This document shows positions 17,820-27,302 of a stretch of 36,665 nucleotides of DNA, piece after piece. Both the position numbers and the translations under genes were made by a program. The DNA comes from Actinobacillus ureae ATCC 25976 (lineage in GTDB: Bacteria; Pseudomonadota; Gammaproteobacteria; Enterobacterales; Pasteurellaceae), in assembly GCF_000188255.1 (NCBI RefSeq), contig NZ_GL831081.1, positions 182,667-219,331 on the forward strand, read 5' to 3'. The notes under the pieces were generated by a model. That model searched no databases and had not been told where the DNA came from. It saw only the letters and a program-made list of their open reading frames with translations. How positions within the stretch are numbered: position 1 is the stretch's first letter; each line of letters opens with the position of its first letter.

Positions 17820-18857
17820 TTACATTTGGTTTTCAAAACGACTGTCGGCAATCAGCTGATCTTCTTCAAAATCCTGTTGCGCTTCTTTACCTAATACCTC
17901 ATACCAGAACATCGGGCTAATACCATTGCCCGGGCGTTTGGTGGTAATGTTATCGGTAGTAAAAATTTCGCCTTTTTTGATTGGGCGAGCGGCAATAATT
18001 GATTTACGCGCCACGATTTTGTTTTTCGCTTCTGAATTGGTTACGATTTTTTCTGAAGAACCGAGCGATTTTTCTACCGCGCGAATCCCTTCACATAATA
18101 ATTTTAATTCTTCCGGCGTGACCGAAGCTTTATGGTCCGGGCCTTCAAAGTTTTTATCTAACGTAAAATGTTTCTCAATGAAAGTAATACCGTAAGGCAC
18201 TGCCGCAAGCCCTGCAAAGTAACCTGCAGAATGGTCTGAGAAACCTAAACTGTATTCGCCGAATTCCTGTTTTAATTGATGGAACGCATTTAAGTTCACA
18301 TCTTCATAAGGGGTCGGATATTCGGTATTGCAGTGTAAAATGGTGATGTCTTTTTTCGCTATCCCATTATCTTCCAAAACTTTAAGTGATTGTTTTGTCT
18401 CTTCAATTATTGCCATACCGGTTGAAATCACAATAGTTTTACCTTCAATCGGTAAACGTGCAATTTTTTCTAAATACGGTAAGTTGGTTAATTCGCCTGA
18501 CGGAATTTTCCATACTTTTTGTTGTTGGCTAGCTAAGAAATCAATCGACTCAAAATCGAACGGTGTTGAAAATACTTCTAAGCCTAATGAACGTGCGTAA
18601 GCTTCTAATTTCACAAATTCATTATAAGGTAATTCCAGTTTACGGGTCATCTCTAACTGAGAATCCGCCGTACCGGTCGTGACTTTTTGATATTCCGCTT
18701 TTGGCGCATATTTTGAAATTAATTTATCCGCCTTGAAGGTTTGGAATTTTACCGCATCCACCCCACATTCTTTCGCCACATCCACCATTTTTTTCGCTAA
18801 TGCAGGGTCACCATTATGGTTACAACCGATTTCTGCCACGATAAATACTTTACTCAT
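17820..18857 (-). CDS. neuB: N-acetylneuraminate synthase
   Basis: NeuB condenses N-acetylmannosamine with phosphoenolpyruvate to give N-acetylneuraminic acid. The 345-residue protein opens FIVAEIGCNHNGD, followed by AVKFQTFKADKLISK, and has the TIM-barrel segment GFSDHSAG and KHFTLD. A C-terminal antifreeze-like SAF domain (about 283-345) begins ARKSIIAARPIKKGE. Pseudaminic or legionaminic acid synthases are relatives, but the partner NeuC makes ManNAc, which favours Neu5Ac. It follows neuD by 27 bases. Confidence 0.94.
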   Translation of the reverse strand: MSKVFIVAEIGCNHNGDPALAKKMVDVAKECGVDAVKFQTFKADKLISKYAPKAEYQKVTTGTADSQLEMTRKLELPYNEFVKLEAYARSLGLEVFSTPFDFESIDFLASQQQKVWKIPSGELTNLPYLEKIARLPIEGKTIVISTGMAIIEETKQSLKVLEDNGIAKKDITILHCNTEYPTPYEDVNLNAFHQLKQEFGEYSLGFSDHSAGYFAGLAAVPYGITFIEKHFTLDKNFEGPDHKASVTPEELKLLCEGIRAVEKSLGSSEKIVTNSEAKNKIVARKSIIAARPIKKGEIFTTDNITTKRPGNGISPMFWYEVLGKEAQQDFEEDQLIADSRFENQM

Positions 18858-18884
18858 TTAATTTGCTTCCTATAGAGACTTTTC

Positions 18885-19517
18885 TTAATGATTATGTTCT
18901 TTAATAAATTTAGCCGGTACACCCGCCACCACCGTACGGGGTTCGACATTACGAATCACCACCGCACCGGAGCCAACCATCGCTTTTTCACCGATACGTA
19001 GCTGACCATTCACCACAGACGAGCTGCCGACAAAGGCATAATCTTCGACAATCACATCACCGTTTAGTGTCGTATTGGTCGAAATATTGCAGTGATTGCC
19101 GATAAAACAACCATGTTCAACCAAGGCTTTTGTGTTGATAACCACGTTATCACCAACCGTTACCCCCGCATTCACAATTGCCATTTTGCCGACAAATACG
19201 CCTTTCCCCAGTTGAGAACGATTGGACACAATTGCGGTTTTATCTATCACATTCACAATTTCGCAGCCCAACTGAGTTAACGCTAAAAATTTTTCGAGAC
19301 GATGCTCGTTATTGCCAATACTAATGAAATAGCAATATTGATCTCGCTGTTCAAATTCTTGGATCGTATGTGCCAGAATCGGATAGCCTAAATGCGAACA
19401 ACCGGTTGGTTTAAAATTATCAATAAACCCACAAAATTCGAACTGTTGCTCATCTAACGAGTCTAAAACAGACTTGGCGTAACCGCCGGCACCTATTAGT
19501 ACAATTTTTTTTCTCAT
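18885..19517 (-). CDS. neuD: NeuD-type sialic acid O-acetyltransferase family protein
   Basis: The 210-residue protein has an N-terminal pyridine-nucleotide-like fold start (VLIGAGGYAKSVLDSL) and a C-terminal left-handed beta helix of hexapeptide repeats (for example GVFVGKMAIVNAGVTVGDN). This is the NeuD/PglD acyltransferase family. In neu clusters NeuD is linked to O-acetylation or to efficient sialic acid synthesis. I chose the ATG at 19515-19517; a GTG at 19527-19529 would add four residues, and neither has a strong ribosome site. It is the first gene of the cluster. NeuA in this cluster carries a possible opposing deacetylase domain. Confidence 0.88.
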   Translation of the reverse strand: MRKKIVLIGAGGYAKSVLDSLDEQQFEFCGFIDNFKPTGCSHLGYPILAHTIQEFEQRDQYCYFISIGNNEHRLEKFLALTQLGCEIVNVIDKTAIVSNRSQLGKGVFVGKMAIVNAGVTVGDNVVINTKALVEHGCFIGNHCNISTNTTLNGDVIVEDYAFVGSSSVVNGQLRIGEKAMVGSGAVVIRNVEPRTVVAGVPAKFIKEHNH

Positions 19518-19550
19518 CGTATCTTTCACTCAAAGAGAAATAGAATGTGC

Positions 19551-19559
19551 ATTTTAGCA
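19551..19559 (-). promoter_or_regulatory. Possible extended -10 promoter of the neu cluster
   Basis: On the minus strand TGCTAAAAT lies about 34 bases before the neuD ATG, an extended -10 element (TGn plus TAAAAT). A TTGCGT lies about 19 bases further upstream as a weak -35. It is the only obvious promoter before the ten-gene cluster. Confidence 0.45.
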
Positions 19560-19605
19560 ATAAATCGTAGAAAATACGCAAAATATTTATTTATCGGGAG
19601 CAACA

Positions 19606-20349
19606 ATGTTTTTTCTAACCAAACTGCTGACATCAATTATCTTACCGCCGTTTAGCATTGCGCTACTTTGGATCCTTTCTCTGATACTCGCACGTTTTCA
19701 CTACAAAAAATTAAGCCGTTTCCTAGCCGCATTCGGCATCATCGTCTTGTATCTGATCAGCACTCCTCTTGTTGCAACCAAGCTCAGTGATTCATTAGTA
19801 ACCAATGATAATTTAACTCTTGATGATTACCGCTCTGCTCAAGCGATTGTGGTATTAAGCGGTGGTATGCGGGACAGCCAAGAATTATTCGGTAGCATTG
19901 CAACCGGCGATTCCACTCTTGATCGTATGCGCTATGGGGCTTTTTTAACCAAAGAAACCTCACTGCCGATTTTGGTGACCGGAAGCAGTCCGAACGGCAA
20001 TTCCGAAGCGGCAATGATGGCAAAAGAATTTGAACAATTCTTCCAAGTAAAAGCAAAATGGTTGGAAGAAAAAGCGAAAACCACCAAAGAAAATGCGCAA
20101 TTTTCTCGTGAAATGTTAGCTAAAGAAGGCATCAATAAAATTGTTTTGGTCACGAATCAATGGCATATGAAACGTGCAAAAATGTTGTTTGAAAAACAAG
20201 GTTTTGAAGTGTTACCGGCAAGTACCGGTGCAGGCGTTACACCGGAAGATTACTACAATTATTTCTATTATCTTCCGCAAGCCGGAGCATTGAGCAGTGT
20301 GATGATTTCACTGAAAGAATGGATGGGCTACCTAAAAGAATCCCTCTAA
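19606..20349 (+). CDS. elyC: ElyC/YdcF-family (DUF218) inner-membrane protein
   Basis: The 247-residue protein has two N-terminal membrane helices (about 5-27 and 38-58) and a C-terminal DUF218 domain with AIVVLSGGM, ILVTGSSPNG, and VTNQWHMKRA. E. coli ElyC has this layout and is needed for envelope integrity linked to lipid carrier use. A GGGAGC site precedes the ATG at 19606. It is transcribed away from neuD from a 76-base shared gap. The related YdcF and SanA proteins share the domain, so the exact orthologue is less certain than the family. Confidence 0.82.
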   Translation: MFFLTKLLTSIILPPFSIALLWILSLILARFHYKKLSRFLAAFGIIVLYLISTPLVATKLSDSLVTNDNLTLDDYRSAQAIVVLSGGMRDSQELFGSIATGDSTLDRMRYGAFLTKETSLPILVTGSSPNGNSEAAMMAKEFEQFFQVKAKWLEEKAKTTKENAQFSREMLAKEGINKIVLVTNQWHMKRAKMLFEKQGFEVLPASTGAGVTPEDYYNYFYYLPQAGALSSVMISLKEWMGYLKESL

Positions 20350-20390
20350 CTTTACATCACAAGCGGTCCGATTTTCGTATGAATCCGCTG

Positions 20391-22607
20391 TTAGCCTATT
20401 TCTTGCGGATCAATATCTAAGGTTAAACGAATATTGTTTTGTAAGCCTAAATTGGCTTTATCCAAATCAAATTGATCGATCAACTGCTGTAATACGCCTC
20501 TTGAGCGATGTTGAATTAATAACAGCCAGCGATAATGCCCTGCTTTTTTTGCCATCGGTGCGGAAAAAGGCGGTAGAAGCTGGATATCCTGAAAACCGAG
20601 TTCCGTACATTTTTGCTGAAAATAAGCGGTCAAATTTTGCAAAAGATTTACCACTTGTTGATTGTCTTTACCGGTTGCCCGTAACAACACTTGCGCAGCA
20701 AACGGCGGCAACCCCATCACTTTACGCATTTTTAACGCTTCTTGTGCAAACGCCAAATACCCTTGTTCTAACAAAGTCTTGAGCAACGGATGCTCCGGAT
20801 AATGCGTTTGTAACACCACTTCGCCCTGCTTTTCCGCCCGTCCGGCACGTCCTGCTACTTGCACATAAAGCTGTGCCAAACGTTCTTCCGCACGGAAGTC
20901 GGTCGAAAACAGTGCCGAATCTACATTCACTATCGCCACTAAAGTTACATTCGGAAAATGATGTCCTTTCGCTAGCATTTGCGTGCCAATCAAAATTTGG
21001 CTTTTGCCTTCTCGGATATCATTTAAGTGATTTTCCAATGCTCCTTTACGAGCGGTGGAATCTCGGTCGATACGGCTAATTTGGTAAGTTGGGAATTGCT
21101 CACTTAACACTTGCTCCAACTGCTCCGTCCCCACTCCGGTGGTAATCAGATTGGTTGAGCCGCAATGTCCGCACTGGCGAGGAATCACTCGCTGTGAAGA
21201 ACAGTGATGACAGCGCAAAATTTTCTGTTTCTGATGATAAGTGTAAGGCTTTTCACAAGCGTCACATTCACACATCCAGCCACACTCGTGACAAAGTAAA
21301 ACCGGCGCAAAGCCGCGACGATTTAAAAACAACATCACCTGATTGCCTTGCTCCAAATGCTGTTTCATCATCGCTAATAAGCGGTCGGAAAGTCCGGCGG
21401 TAATTCGCTGTGTTTTTAAATCAATCAGCTGTTGTTTCGCTTGTTGAGCATTACCGGCACGGGCAGTTAAAGATAATTCAATAAACTTGCCGTTTTGAGC
21501 ATTTTGCACGCTTTCTAAGCTTGGAGTTGCAGATCCTAAAATGATCGGAATATGTAAATTTTTTGCTCGTAAAATCGCTAGATCTCTCGCATGATAACGC
21601 CAGCCGTCTTGTTGTTTGAAGGAACTATCATGCTCTTCATCAATAATGATTAAGCCCAATTTCTCAAACTGGCTGAACAATGCCGAACGAGTGCCAATCA
21701 CAATCGCACTTTCACCGTTTTTTGCTCGCAACCAAGCATTCAAGCGTTCGGTTTCATTCATATTCGAATGTAATACATCAATTTCAACATTAAAACGGGC
21801 TTTAAATCGTTGTACCGTTTGCGGGGTCAGTCCGATTTCCGGCACTAACACCAACACTTGCTCGCCTCGCTTTAATACTTCTTCTATCACCTGTAGATAT
21901 ACTTCGGTTTTACCCGAACCGGTCACACCATTTAATAAAAAGGTTTCAAAACCGTTCTGTACTGTTAAACGGCTAACGACCAAGGTTTGCTGTTTATTTA
22001 ATACCAGTCGATTCTGCAAGTTTACAAGCGGTCGATTTTGCAATTTTTTTTGCCAATGTTGCGGCTCAAACGGCACATTAACCGGTTCGATATAGTTTTT
22101 TTCCAATAGCCCTTTCCAAGCCGATTGGCTACAATCGGTCGGTTTTTCAAAAAAATTTGCAATTTCTGCCAGTTCCGCCAGTAAATCTTGTTGTTTTTTT
22201 GCCCGTTTGTTCTCACCCGAGAGCAATGCCGCACGTCCTGCCTCAGTAACCGCAAAGTAATCCGGTTGCGATCTTTCGGTGCTATCGCCGTTACGTAATT
22301 TCACCGGCAAAGCATTGATCGCCACTTCACCGATAGGCGCGTGATAATAACGAGCCGCCCAACGAAGTAGTGTCCAAATTTCCTCGTCAAAGATCGGTTC
22401 TAAATCTAATACCGCTTTAATCGGTTTGAGCTTATCTTCAGGCACATCGCTTGTTTCAGGGAAATCTACCGCCACGCCGATTTTCGTTTGATTACCGAAA
22501 GGCACTGCAACACGCACGCCCTTTACCGCTGACAAAAACGGTGGCAGTAAATAATCAAAATAACGATGTAACGGCACGGGCAATGCCACTCTAACTAGCT
22601 TCGACAT
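20391..22607 (-). CDS. priA: Primosomal protein N', replication restart helicase
   Basis: PriA recognises stalled replication forks and reloads the replisome. The product is 738 residues, full length. It has the N-terminal DNA-binding domain, the Walker A GVTGSGKT at about 227-234, the DEEH box in IIIDEEHDSSFKQ, and a zinc-binding cysteine cluster with CHECGWMCECDAC, CHHC and CGHCG. The VAGRAGR helicase motif VI follows. No clear ribosome site precedes the ATG at 22605-22607. An uptake signal lies inside the gene (22024-22033). It converges with the elyC-like gene, with another uptake signal between. Confidence 0.97.
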   Translation of the reverse strand: MSKLVRVALPVPLHRYFDYLLPPFLSAVKGVRVAVPFGNQTKIGVAVDFPETSDVPEDKLKPIKAVLDLEPIFDEEIWTLLRWAARYYHAPIGEVAINALPVKLRNGDSTERSQPDYFAVTEAGRAALLSGENKRAKKQQDLLAELAEIANFFEKPTDCSQSAWKGLLEKNYIEPVNVPFEPQHWQKKLQNRPLVNLQNRLVLNKQQTLVVSRLTVQNGFETFLLNGVTGSGKTEVYLQVIEEVLKRGEQVLVLVPEIGLTPQTVQRFKARFNVEIDVLHSNMNETERLNAWLRAKNGESAIVIGTRSALFSQFEKLGLIIIDEEHDSSFKQQDGWRYHARDLAILRAKNLHIPIILGSATPSLESVQNAQNGKFIELSLTARAGNAQQAKQQLIDLKTQRITAGLSDRLLAMMKQHLEQGNQVMLFLNRRGFAPVLLCHECGWMCECDACEKPYTYHQKQKILRCHHCSSQRVIPRQCGHCGSTNLITTGVGTEQLEQVLSEQFPTYQISRIDRDSTARKGALENHLNDIREGKSQILIGTQMLAKGHHFPNVTLVAIVNVDSALFSTDFRAEERLAQLYVQVAGRAGRAEKQGEVVLQTHYPEHPLLKTLLEQGYLAFAQEALKMRKVMGLPPFAAQVLLRATGKDNQQVVNLLQNLTAYFQQKCTELGFQDIQLLPPFSAPMAKKAGHYRWLLLIQHRSRGVLQQLIDQFDLDKANLGLQNNIRLTLDIDPQEIG

Positions 22608-22620
22608 AATCTATAAAAAT

Positions 22621-22652
22621 GAAAGGACAATAGCTTATTATCTATTGTCCTC
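22621..22652 (-). terminator. Hairpin between rarD and priA
   Basis: AGGACAATAG and CTATTGTCCT form a perfect inverted repeat within 22624-22652, with a loop of about eight bases. On the minus strand it is followed by TTCATTTTTAT. It lies after rarD and just before priA. Confidence 0.7.
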
Positions 22653-22716
22653 GGAGGTTTTGCAAAAAATCATAAAAATTTAACCGCTTGTTATTCTGGC
22701 TTAAAAGCACATTCAA

Positions 22717-23583
22717 TCACTTGCGTGCCAATCTAAAGTTATCAATGGTTAATAAACTAATCGCCAAGGCTAAGCAAATCATTAACAGATAGGATTTGGA
22801 ATCCAATACTTCACCAATCATAAACGAAATGCAGAGCATTACTAACGGTTCGACATAACCGAGCAAACCAGGCACATTGACCGGTAACAAATTGCTAGAG
22901 GCAATATATAAAATAAACGCCGCACCGTTGACTAAGCCGAACAGAGCCAAGAAGTAATAAATATACTGATTGTCAGCAATAATCAGCTGCATATCGGCTT
23001 GAGCAATAAAATAACCGGCAAACGGCATTACTAACAGCAACTCAACGAAAAAGGTGGCAAGCGTATTAATACCGAAATAGCGGCGTAGCGTAATGTATAG
23101 CGGATAGCCGACACCGGCGACAATGGTCGTCCACGAAAACGAACCGGTCAGCCAAATATTCGAAGTCACACCTAGTACAGCAAAACCGAGGGACAACCAT
23201 TTCAATAGAGTAAAATGTTCTTTAAACACAATTTTACCTAATGCCACCGCCACAATCGGCATTAATAAATAGCCCATTGAAACTTCCAAGGCTTTGCCAC
23301 TATTCGGCGCCCATAAGAAAAGCCACATCTGCGAACCGACAATCGCAGAGGTAAGCAAGAGAACCAAAATTAAATGCGGTTTTTGTTTTAAACGCTTTGC
23401 AAAAGCAACAAATTCAGCTTGTTTTTTTAAGACAAAAAGGGCAAACAACAGAAATGGTAAGGTCACTACCATACGAATACCGAACAAACTCTCGCCGGAA
23501 AGGCGACGTAACAATGTTGCAAGATAATACATTCCGCCGAATAATGCGGAAGCGGAAAGCGAATAAATAATACCGAGTTGCAT
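22717..23583 (-). CDS. rarD: RarD-like permease of the drug/metabolite transporter superfamily
   Basis: This 288-residue protein has about ten membrane helices and the EamA two-repeat layout. The start LGIIYSLSASALFGGMYYLA and the central SGKALEVSMGYLLMPI match RarD proteins, chloramphenicol-sensitivity-type transporters of unknown natural substrate. The ATG at 23581-23583 lies 17 bases after a terminator-like hairpin and lacks a clear ribosome site. It follows alaA on the same strand. Confidence 0.83.
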   Translation of the reverse strand: MQLGIIYSLSASALFGGMYYLATLLRRLSGESLFGIRMVVTLPFLLFALFVLKKQAEFVAFAKRLKQKPHLILVLLLTSAIVGSQMWLFLWAPNSGKALEVSMGYLLMPIVAVALGKIVFKEHFTLLKWLSLGFAVLGVTSNIWLTGSFSWTTIVAGVGYPLYITLRRYFGINTLATFFVELLLVMPFAGYFIAQADMQLIIADNQYIYYFLALFGLVNGAAFILYIASSNLLPVNVPGLLGYVEPLVMLCISFMIGEVLDSKSYLLMICLALAISLLTIDNFRLARK

Positions 23584-23599
23584 AATAGATAAAAATAAT

Positions 23600-23619
23600 C
23601 TGCCCCAAGGACGGGGCAG
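23600..23619 (-). terminator. Terminator after alaA
   Basis: CTGCCCC (23600-23606) and GGGGCAG (23613-23619) pair around a short loop. On the minus strand ATTATTTTTATC follows. It sits between alaA and rarD, so rarD may depend on read-through. Confidence 0.8.
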
Positions 23620-23627
23620 AGAAAAGA

Positions 23628-24845
23628 TTAAGATTGTTTATACGTTTTTAAGAAATTTGCAAGACGACCTAAGGCTTCTTCAATTTGATGCGCATAAGGC
23701 AAGGTTACGACACGGAAGTGATCCGGCTTATGCCAGTTAAAACCGGAGCCTTGTACGAGTAACACTTTTTCTGCTTGTAATAAGTCGTAAATAAATTTCG
23801 CATCGTCTTTAATACCATACATTTCCGTGTCAATTTTCGGGAACATATAAAGCGCACCTTTTGCTTTCACACAAGAAATCCCCGGAATTTGTACCAACAA
23901 CTCATACATTTTGTCTCGTTGTTCTAACAAGCGCCCGCCCGGTAACACGAACTCATCAATACTTTGGTAACCACCTAATGCCGTTTGAATTGCGTGTTGC
24001 ATTGGTGTGTTGGCACATAAACGCATTGAAGACAACATACCCAGCCCCTCAATAAACCCTTTCGCATGGTTTTTCGGCCCACTTAATACCATCCAACCTT
24101 GACGGAAACCGGCAACACGATAAGCTTTCGATAAGCCGTTATACGTTACACATAATAAATCCGGCGCAAGTGCTGCGATATGGTGATGCACCGCACCGTC
24201 ATAAATAATCTTTTCATAGATCTCATCAGCAAAAATAATCAGATTGTGCTGACGAGCTATTTCGGCAATATCTAATAAAACAGAACGACTATAAACCGCA
24301 CCGGTCGGATTATTCGGGTTAATCACCAAAATGGCTTTGGTGCGAGGTGTGATTTTCGCTTTAATATCTTCAATATCCGGAAACCACTCGTTTTCTTCAT
24401 CACACAGATAATGTACCGCTTTACCGCCGGCAAGGGTTGATGCTGCCGTCCAAAGCGGATAATCCGGCATCGGAATTAAAATTTCATCACCGTCATTCAA
24501 CAACGATTGCATCGACATAGTAATTAATTCCGATACACCGTTACCGATATAAACGTCATTCACATCTACGCCACGAATCCCTTTTGATTGATAATATTGA
24601 ACAACTGCTTTACGCGCCGAATATAAGCCTTTTGAATCACAATAGCCTTGTGCTTTCGGTAAATTGTGAATCACATCAACTAAAATTTCATCTGGTGCTT
24701 CAAAACCGAATGGTGCCGGGTTACCAATATTCAATTTTAAAATTTTATGCCCTTCTTCCTCAAGGCGAATCGCCTCTTTATGAATCGGCCCACGGATATC
24801 ATATCGAACTTGTGCTAATTTATCTGATTTAGGGAAACGTTCCAT
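23628..24845 (-). CDS. alaA: Alanine-forming aminotransferase, AlaA/YfbQ type
   Basis: This 405-residue protein is a class I pyridoxal-phosphate aminotransferase. Motifs are KLNIGNPAPFGFEAPDEIL, NPNNPTGAVYS, FADEIYEKIIYD, and the lysine site TYNGLSKAYRVAGFRQGW (about K241). This set matches AlaA (HI0286-like), which makes alanine from pyruvate and glutamate. Other aspartate aminotransferases share the fold, but the long match of the N-terminal IRGPIHKEA start favours AlaA. It is transcribed divergently from menF. Confidence 0.88.
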   Translation of the reverse strand: MERFPKSDKLAQVRYDIRGPIHKEAIRLEEEGHKILKLNIGNPAPFGFEAPDEILVDVIHNLPKAQGYCDSKGLYSARKAVVQYYQSKGIRGVDVNDVYIGNGVSELITMSMQSLLNDGDEILIPMPDYPLWTAASTLAGGKAVHYLCDEENEWFPDIEDIKAKITPRTKAILVINPNNPTGAVYSRSVLLDIAEIARQHNLIIFADEIYEKIIYDGAVHHHIAALAPDLLCVTYNGLSKAYRVAGFRQGWMVLSGPKNHAKGFIEGLGMLSSMRLCANTPMQHAIQTALGGYQSIDEFVLPGGRLLEQRDKMYELLVQIPGISCVKAKGALYMFPKIDTEMYGIKDDAKFIYDLLQAEKVLLVQGSGFNWHKPDHFRVVTLPYAHQIEEALGRLANFLKTYKQS

Positions 24846-25008
24846 TGTGTTTGTCCTGTTATGTTTTAGGTAAATTGGTTGTTTATTGTAGAAAATTGTT
24901 CAACTTTACTCTGATTTGGTAGGAATTTAAAGAGGAAATAAGCTAAAATAACCACCTCTTTTTACAATAGCTAAAAACTAGCGGTTAAATTCTTTAGAAA
25001 TTTTGCAA

Positions 25009-26289
25009 ATGTCTATTTTTAATCAATTAAAACAACAACTTAGCAAACAGCCTACGGAAAACAAAACACACTTCGGTTTGATTGAATATCAAGCCTCCGT
25101 GCCTTTTTCTGAAGAAAACGTTGCTTTATTGAACTGGTTAAAGGCGCAGGAACATTATCCGCATTTTTTTTGGCAGGCTCGAGACACTGATCAGACCATT
25201 GCCAGTATCGGTACCGCAAAATCATTTTCCAGCCTTGAAGAAGCACAGCAATTTGTAAAACAAACACAGCTTGGTTTAGTCGGCGGCATTCAATTTGAAG
25301 GCGATTGCCAATTTATTTTACCCCGCTTGCAATTAGTAAAAAATCAGCAAAATCTGACCGCTTATTTCTATTTGAACGAAGCTGAATTAGCCCAACAAGC
25401 GGTTATTTTTGAACAATTTTTTGCAAATTTCACCCAAACCTTACCACTTGAATTAACGGAAAATAATCTCCTTTCTCAGACTTCCGTTTACGATTTTGAT
25501 GGCTGGCGACAAAATATTGAGCGAGCCATTAGTCATATTCAACAACACAAATTTAATAAAGTGGTACTGGCAAATGCCAAAACATTGCAATTTGAACATG
25601 AGCTGTCTGCTTATGATTTACTTGCAGCAAGTCAAACCACTAATTTAGGTTGTTATCATTTTATTTGGGCGGGAAATGCAAAATCTGCTTTTGTCGGATC
25701 AAGCCCGGAACGTTTATATCACCGAAAAGCTGCTCAATTTAATACGGAAGCACTAGCAGGGACTGCACCGGTAACCGAAAGTGCGATACAAACCGAACTA
25801 AATGCGGAATGGTTACTTACTGATCCTAAAAACATCTATGAAAATCAATTGGTTGTGGATGATATTCAGATACATCTGGAAGATTGCACAACGGAAATTA
25901 CTGTTAGCCAAGCTGAAATTAAACGCCTACGCAATGTGCAACATTTACGCCGTAAAATCTCTGCGCAGCTAAAACCGAATATGAGTGATGCAGATTGCCT
26001 TGCTCGTATTCATCCGACTGCAGCGGTTGCCGGCTTGCCTCGCCAAGCTGCAAAACAATTTATTGCCGAATATGAGCAGTTCTCACGCTGTTGGTATGCC
26101 GGTACATTAGGCTATTTACAACCGGACGAGGCGGAATTTTGCGTTGCTTTGCGTTCTGCGCAAATTGAACAAAACTGCATTACTCTCTATGCCGGCGCAG
26201 GTATCGTTGAAGAATCGGAACCGCAATCGGAATGGCAAGAAATTGAACGTAAGTCATTGGCGTTAGCCAAATTACTAAAAGTCGATTAA
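25009..26289 (+). CDS. menF: Isochorismate synthase, menaquinone pathway
   Basis: MenF turns chorismate into isochorismate, the first step of menaquinone synthesis. The 426-residue product has the chorismate-binding C-terminal domain: KVVLANAKTL, VGSSPERLYHRK, ALAGTAPVT, HPTAAVAGLP, and GAGIVEESEPQSEWQEIERK. The ATG at 25009 is preferred over a TTG at 25003. EntC-type enzymes for siderophore synthesis are the alternative, but no siderophore genes are nearby. The other men genes are not in the window. A TTTACA at 24961 may be part of its promoter. Confidence 0.86.
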   Translation: MSIFNQLKQQLSKQPTENKTHFGLIEYQASVPFSEENVALLNWLKAQEHYPHFFWQARDTDQTIASIGTAKSFSSLEEAQQFVKQTQLGLVGGIQFEGDCQFILPRLQLVKNQQNLTAYFYLNEAELAQQAVIFEQFFANFTQTLPLELTENNLLSQTSVYDFDGWRQNIERAISHIQQHKFNKVVLANAKTLQFEHELSAYDLLAASQTTNLGCYHFIWAGNAKSAFVGSSPERLYHRKAAQFNTEALAGTAPVTESAIQTELNAEWLLTDPKNIYENQLVVDDIQIHLEDCTTEITVSQAEIKRLRNVQHLRRKISAQLKPNMSDADCLARIHPTAAVAGLPRQAAKQFIAEYEQFSRCWYAGTLGYLQPDEAEFCVALRSAQIEQNCITLYAGAGIVEESEPQSEWQEIERKSLALAKLLKVD

Positions 26290-26299
26290 GCAAAACAAA

Positions 26300-26333
26300 A
26301 AATGGAAGGTATAACCCTGCCATTTGTTTTATC
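26300..26333. terminator. Terminator between menF and lysO
   Basis: AAATGG (26300-26305) and CCATTT (26320-26325) pair, extended by AGG with CCT. On the minus strand the second arm leads to TTTTTTGTTTT, on the plus strand to GTTTTAT. It serves the two converging genes. Confidence 0.65.
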
Positions 26334-27237
26334 CGGCTAAGCCGATAAATAACGCCAATAATAATGGTGCAACCAAATTCACAATAAAGCCGAAACTGAT
26401 TGCCAGCGGCACAACTTGCGTACCGCCCGATTTTTGAATCACCGGCAACATACAATCTAATGATGTCGCTCCACCTAATCCGACTGCGGTAGAAGGAAAG
26501 GCTCGCATAAAAAACGGAATGGTAAATAAGCAGAAGATTTCACGGGAAAGATCGTTAAAGAAAGCAATACTGCCGTATATTGGCCCCCAAGCATCATTCA
26601 CCAATACGCTAGATAATGAGTACCAACCGAATGCCGAAGCAAAAGTGAGCCCTTGCACAATGCTTAAATCCAGAGATAAAGCGGCAATAACCCCACCAAC
26701 AAGGCTACTAACAATCATCACTAAAGAAGTATAAATGCCTCGTTTGTTAAAAAACACTTCTCGCAGAGGAATCCCACTATTACGTAACTGAATACCAACA
26801 CCGAAGATCATCACTTCTAACACATAAGTACTGGCGTGTAATGGAAAATCTAATGTGCCCTTCGTCACAAAACCGACTACACCACCGGCAATGGTGGCGC
26901 CGATTAATTTACACGAATCCATTAGCATTACCCAACGAGAAGGGATTTCTTGCGGATTCACTTCTTCACGAACCATCGGTTGCCATTTATCGTAAATCGT
27001 TAAACCGATAATATTCGAAAATTGAATAATTAAGCTCAAACCAAGTGCAATCCCACCGATTTGTGGCAGCTTGCTACCAATATCATCTAATTGCCCGAGC
27101 GAGATCCCCATCACAAATAAAATCAAATATAAACAAATATTTACGACCTGATTAACAACCTGTAATTTGCCTTTACCGACTTTAAATAAATAGCCTAAAA
27201 ACAAGGGAATCAGCACTATCGCCAAACCGTATAACAT
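26329..27237 (-). CDS. lysO: LysO-family lysine exporter
   Basis: This 302-residue membrane protein matches the LysO/YbjE family, which exports L-lysine in E. coli. Shared features are VGIQLRNSGIPL, the NKRGIYTSLVMIVSSLVGG helix, ASAFGWYSLSSVLV, and the late GATSLDCMLPVIQKSGG. The start is the ATG at 27235-27237 with AAGGAAG upstream; a more distant GTG is not supported. It is transcribed divergently from dinB across a gap holding a LexA box. Substrate is inferred from the family. Confidence 0.85.
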   Translation of the reverse strand: MLYGLAIVLIPLFLGYLFKVGKGKLQVVNQVVNICLYLILFVMGISLGQLDDIGSKLPQIGGIALGLSLIIQFSNIIGLTIYDKWQPMVREEVNPQEIPSRWVMLMDSCKLIGATIAGGVVGFVTKGTLDFPLHASTYVLEVMIFGVGIQLRNSGIPLREVFFNKRGIYTSLVMIVSSLVGGVIAALSLDLSIVQGLTFASAFGWYSLSSVLVNDAWGPIYGSIAFFNDLSREIFCLFTIPFFMRAFPSTAVGLGGATSLDCMLPVIQKSGGTQVVPLAISFGFIVNLVAPLLLALFIGLAG

Positions 27238-27302
27238 TTCATCTTCCTTATCATTATTTATTTTTTGAGTTGAAATTTTAACGGTAACCACATAAAATAA
27301 AA

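Noticed and set aside
21616-22095. Plus-strand open frame of 159 codons
   Set aside because: Antisense to the priA helicase core; rich in Ser, Cys and Thr as expected of a shadow frame.
25003-25008. TTG start for menF
   Set aside because: The ATG two codons later is a normal start, and no ribosome site favours the TTG.
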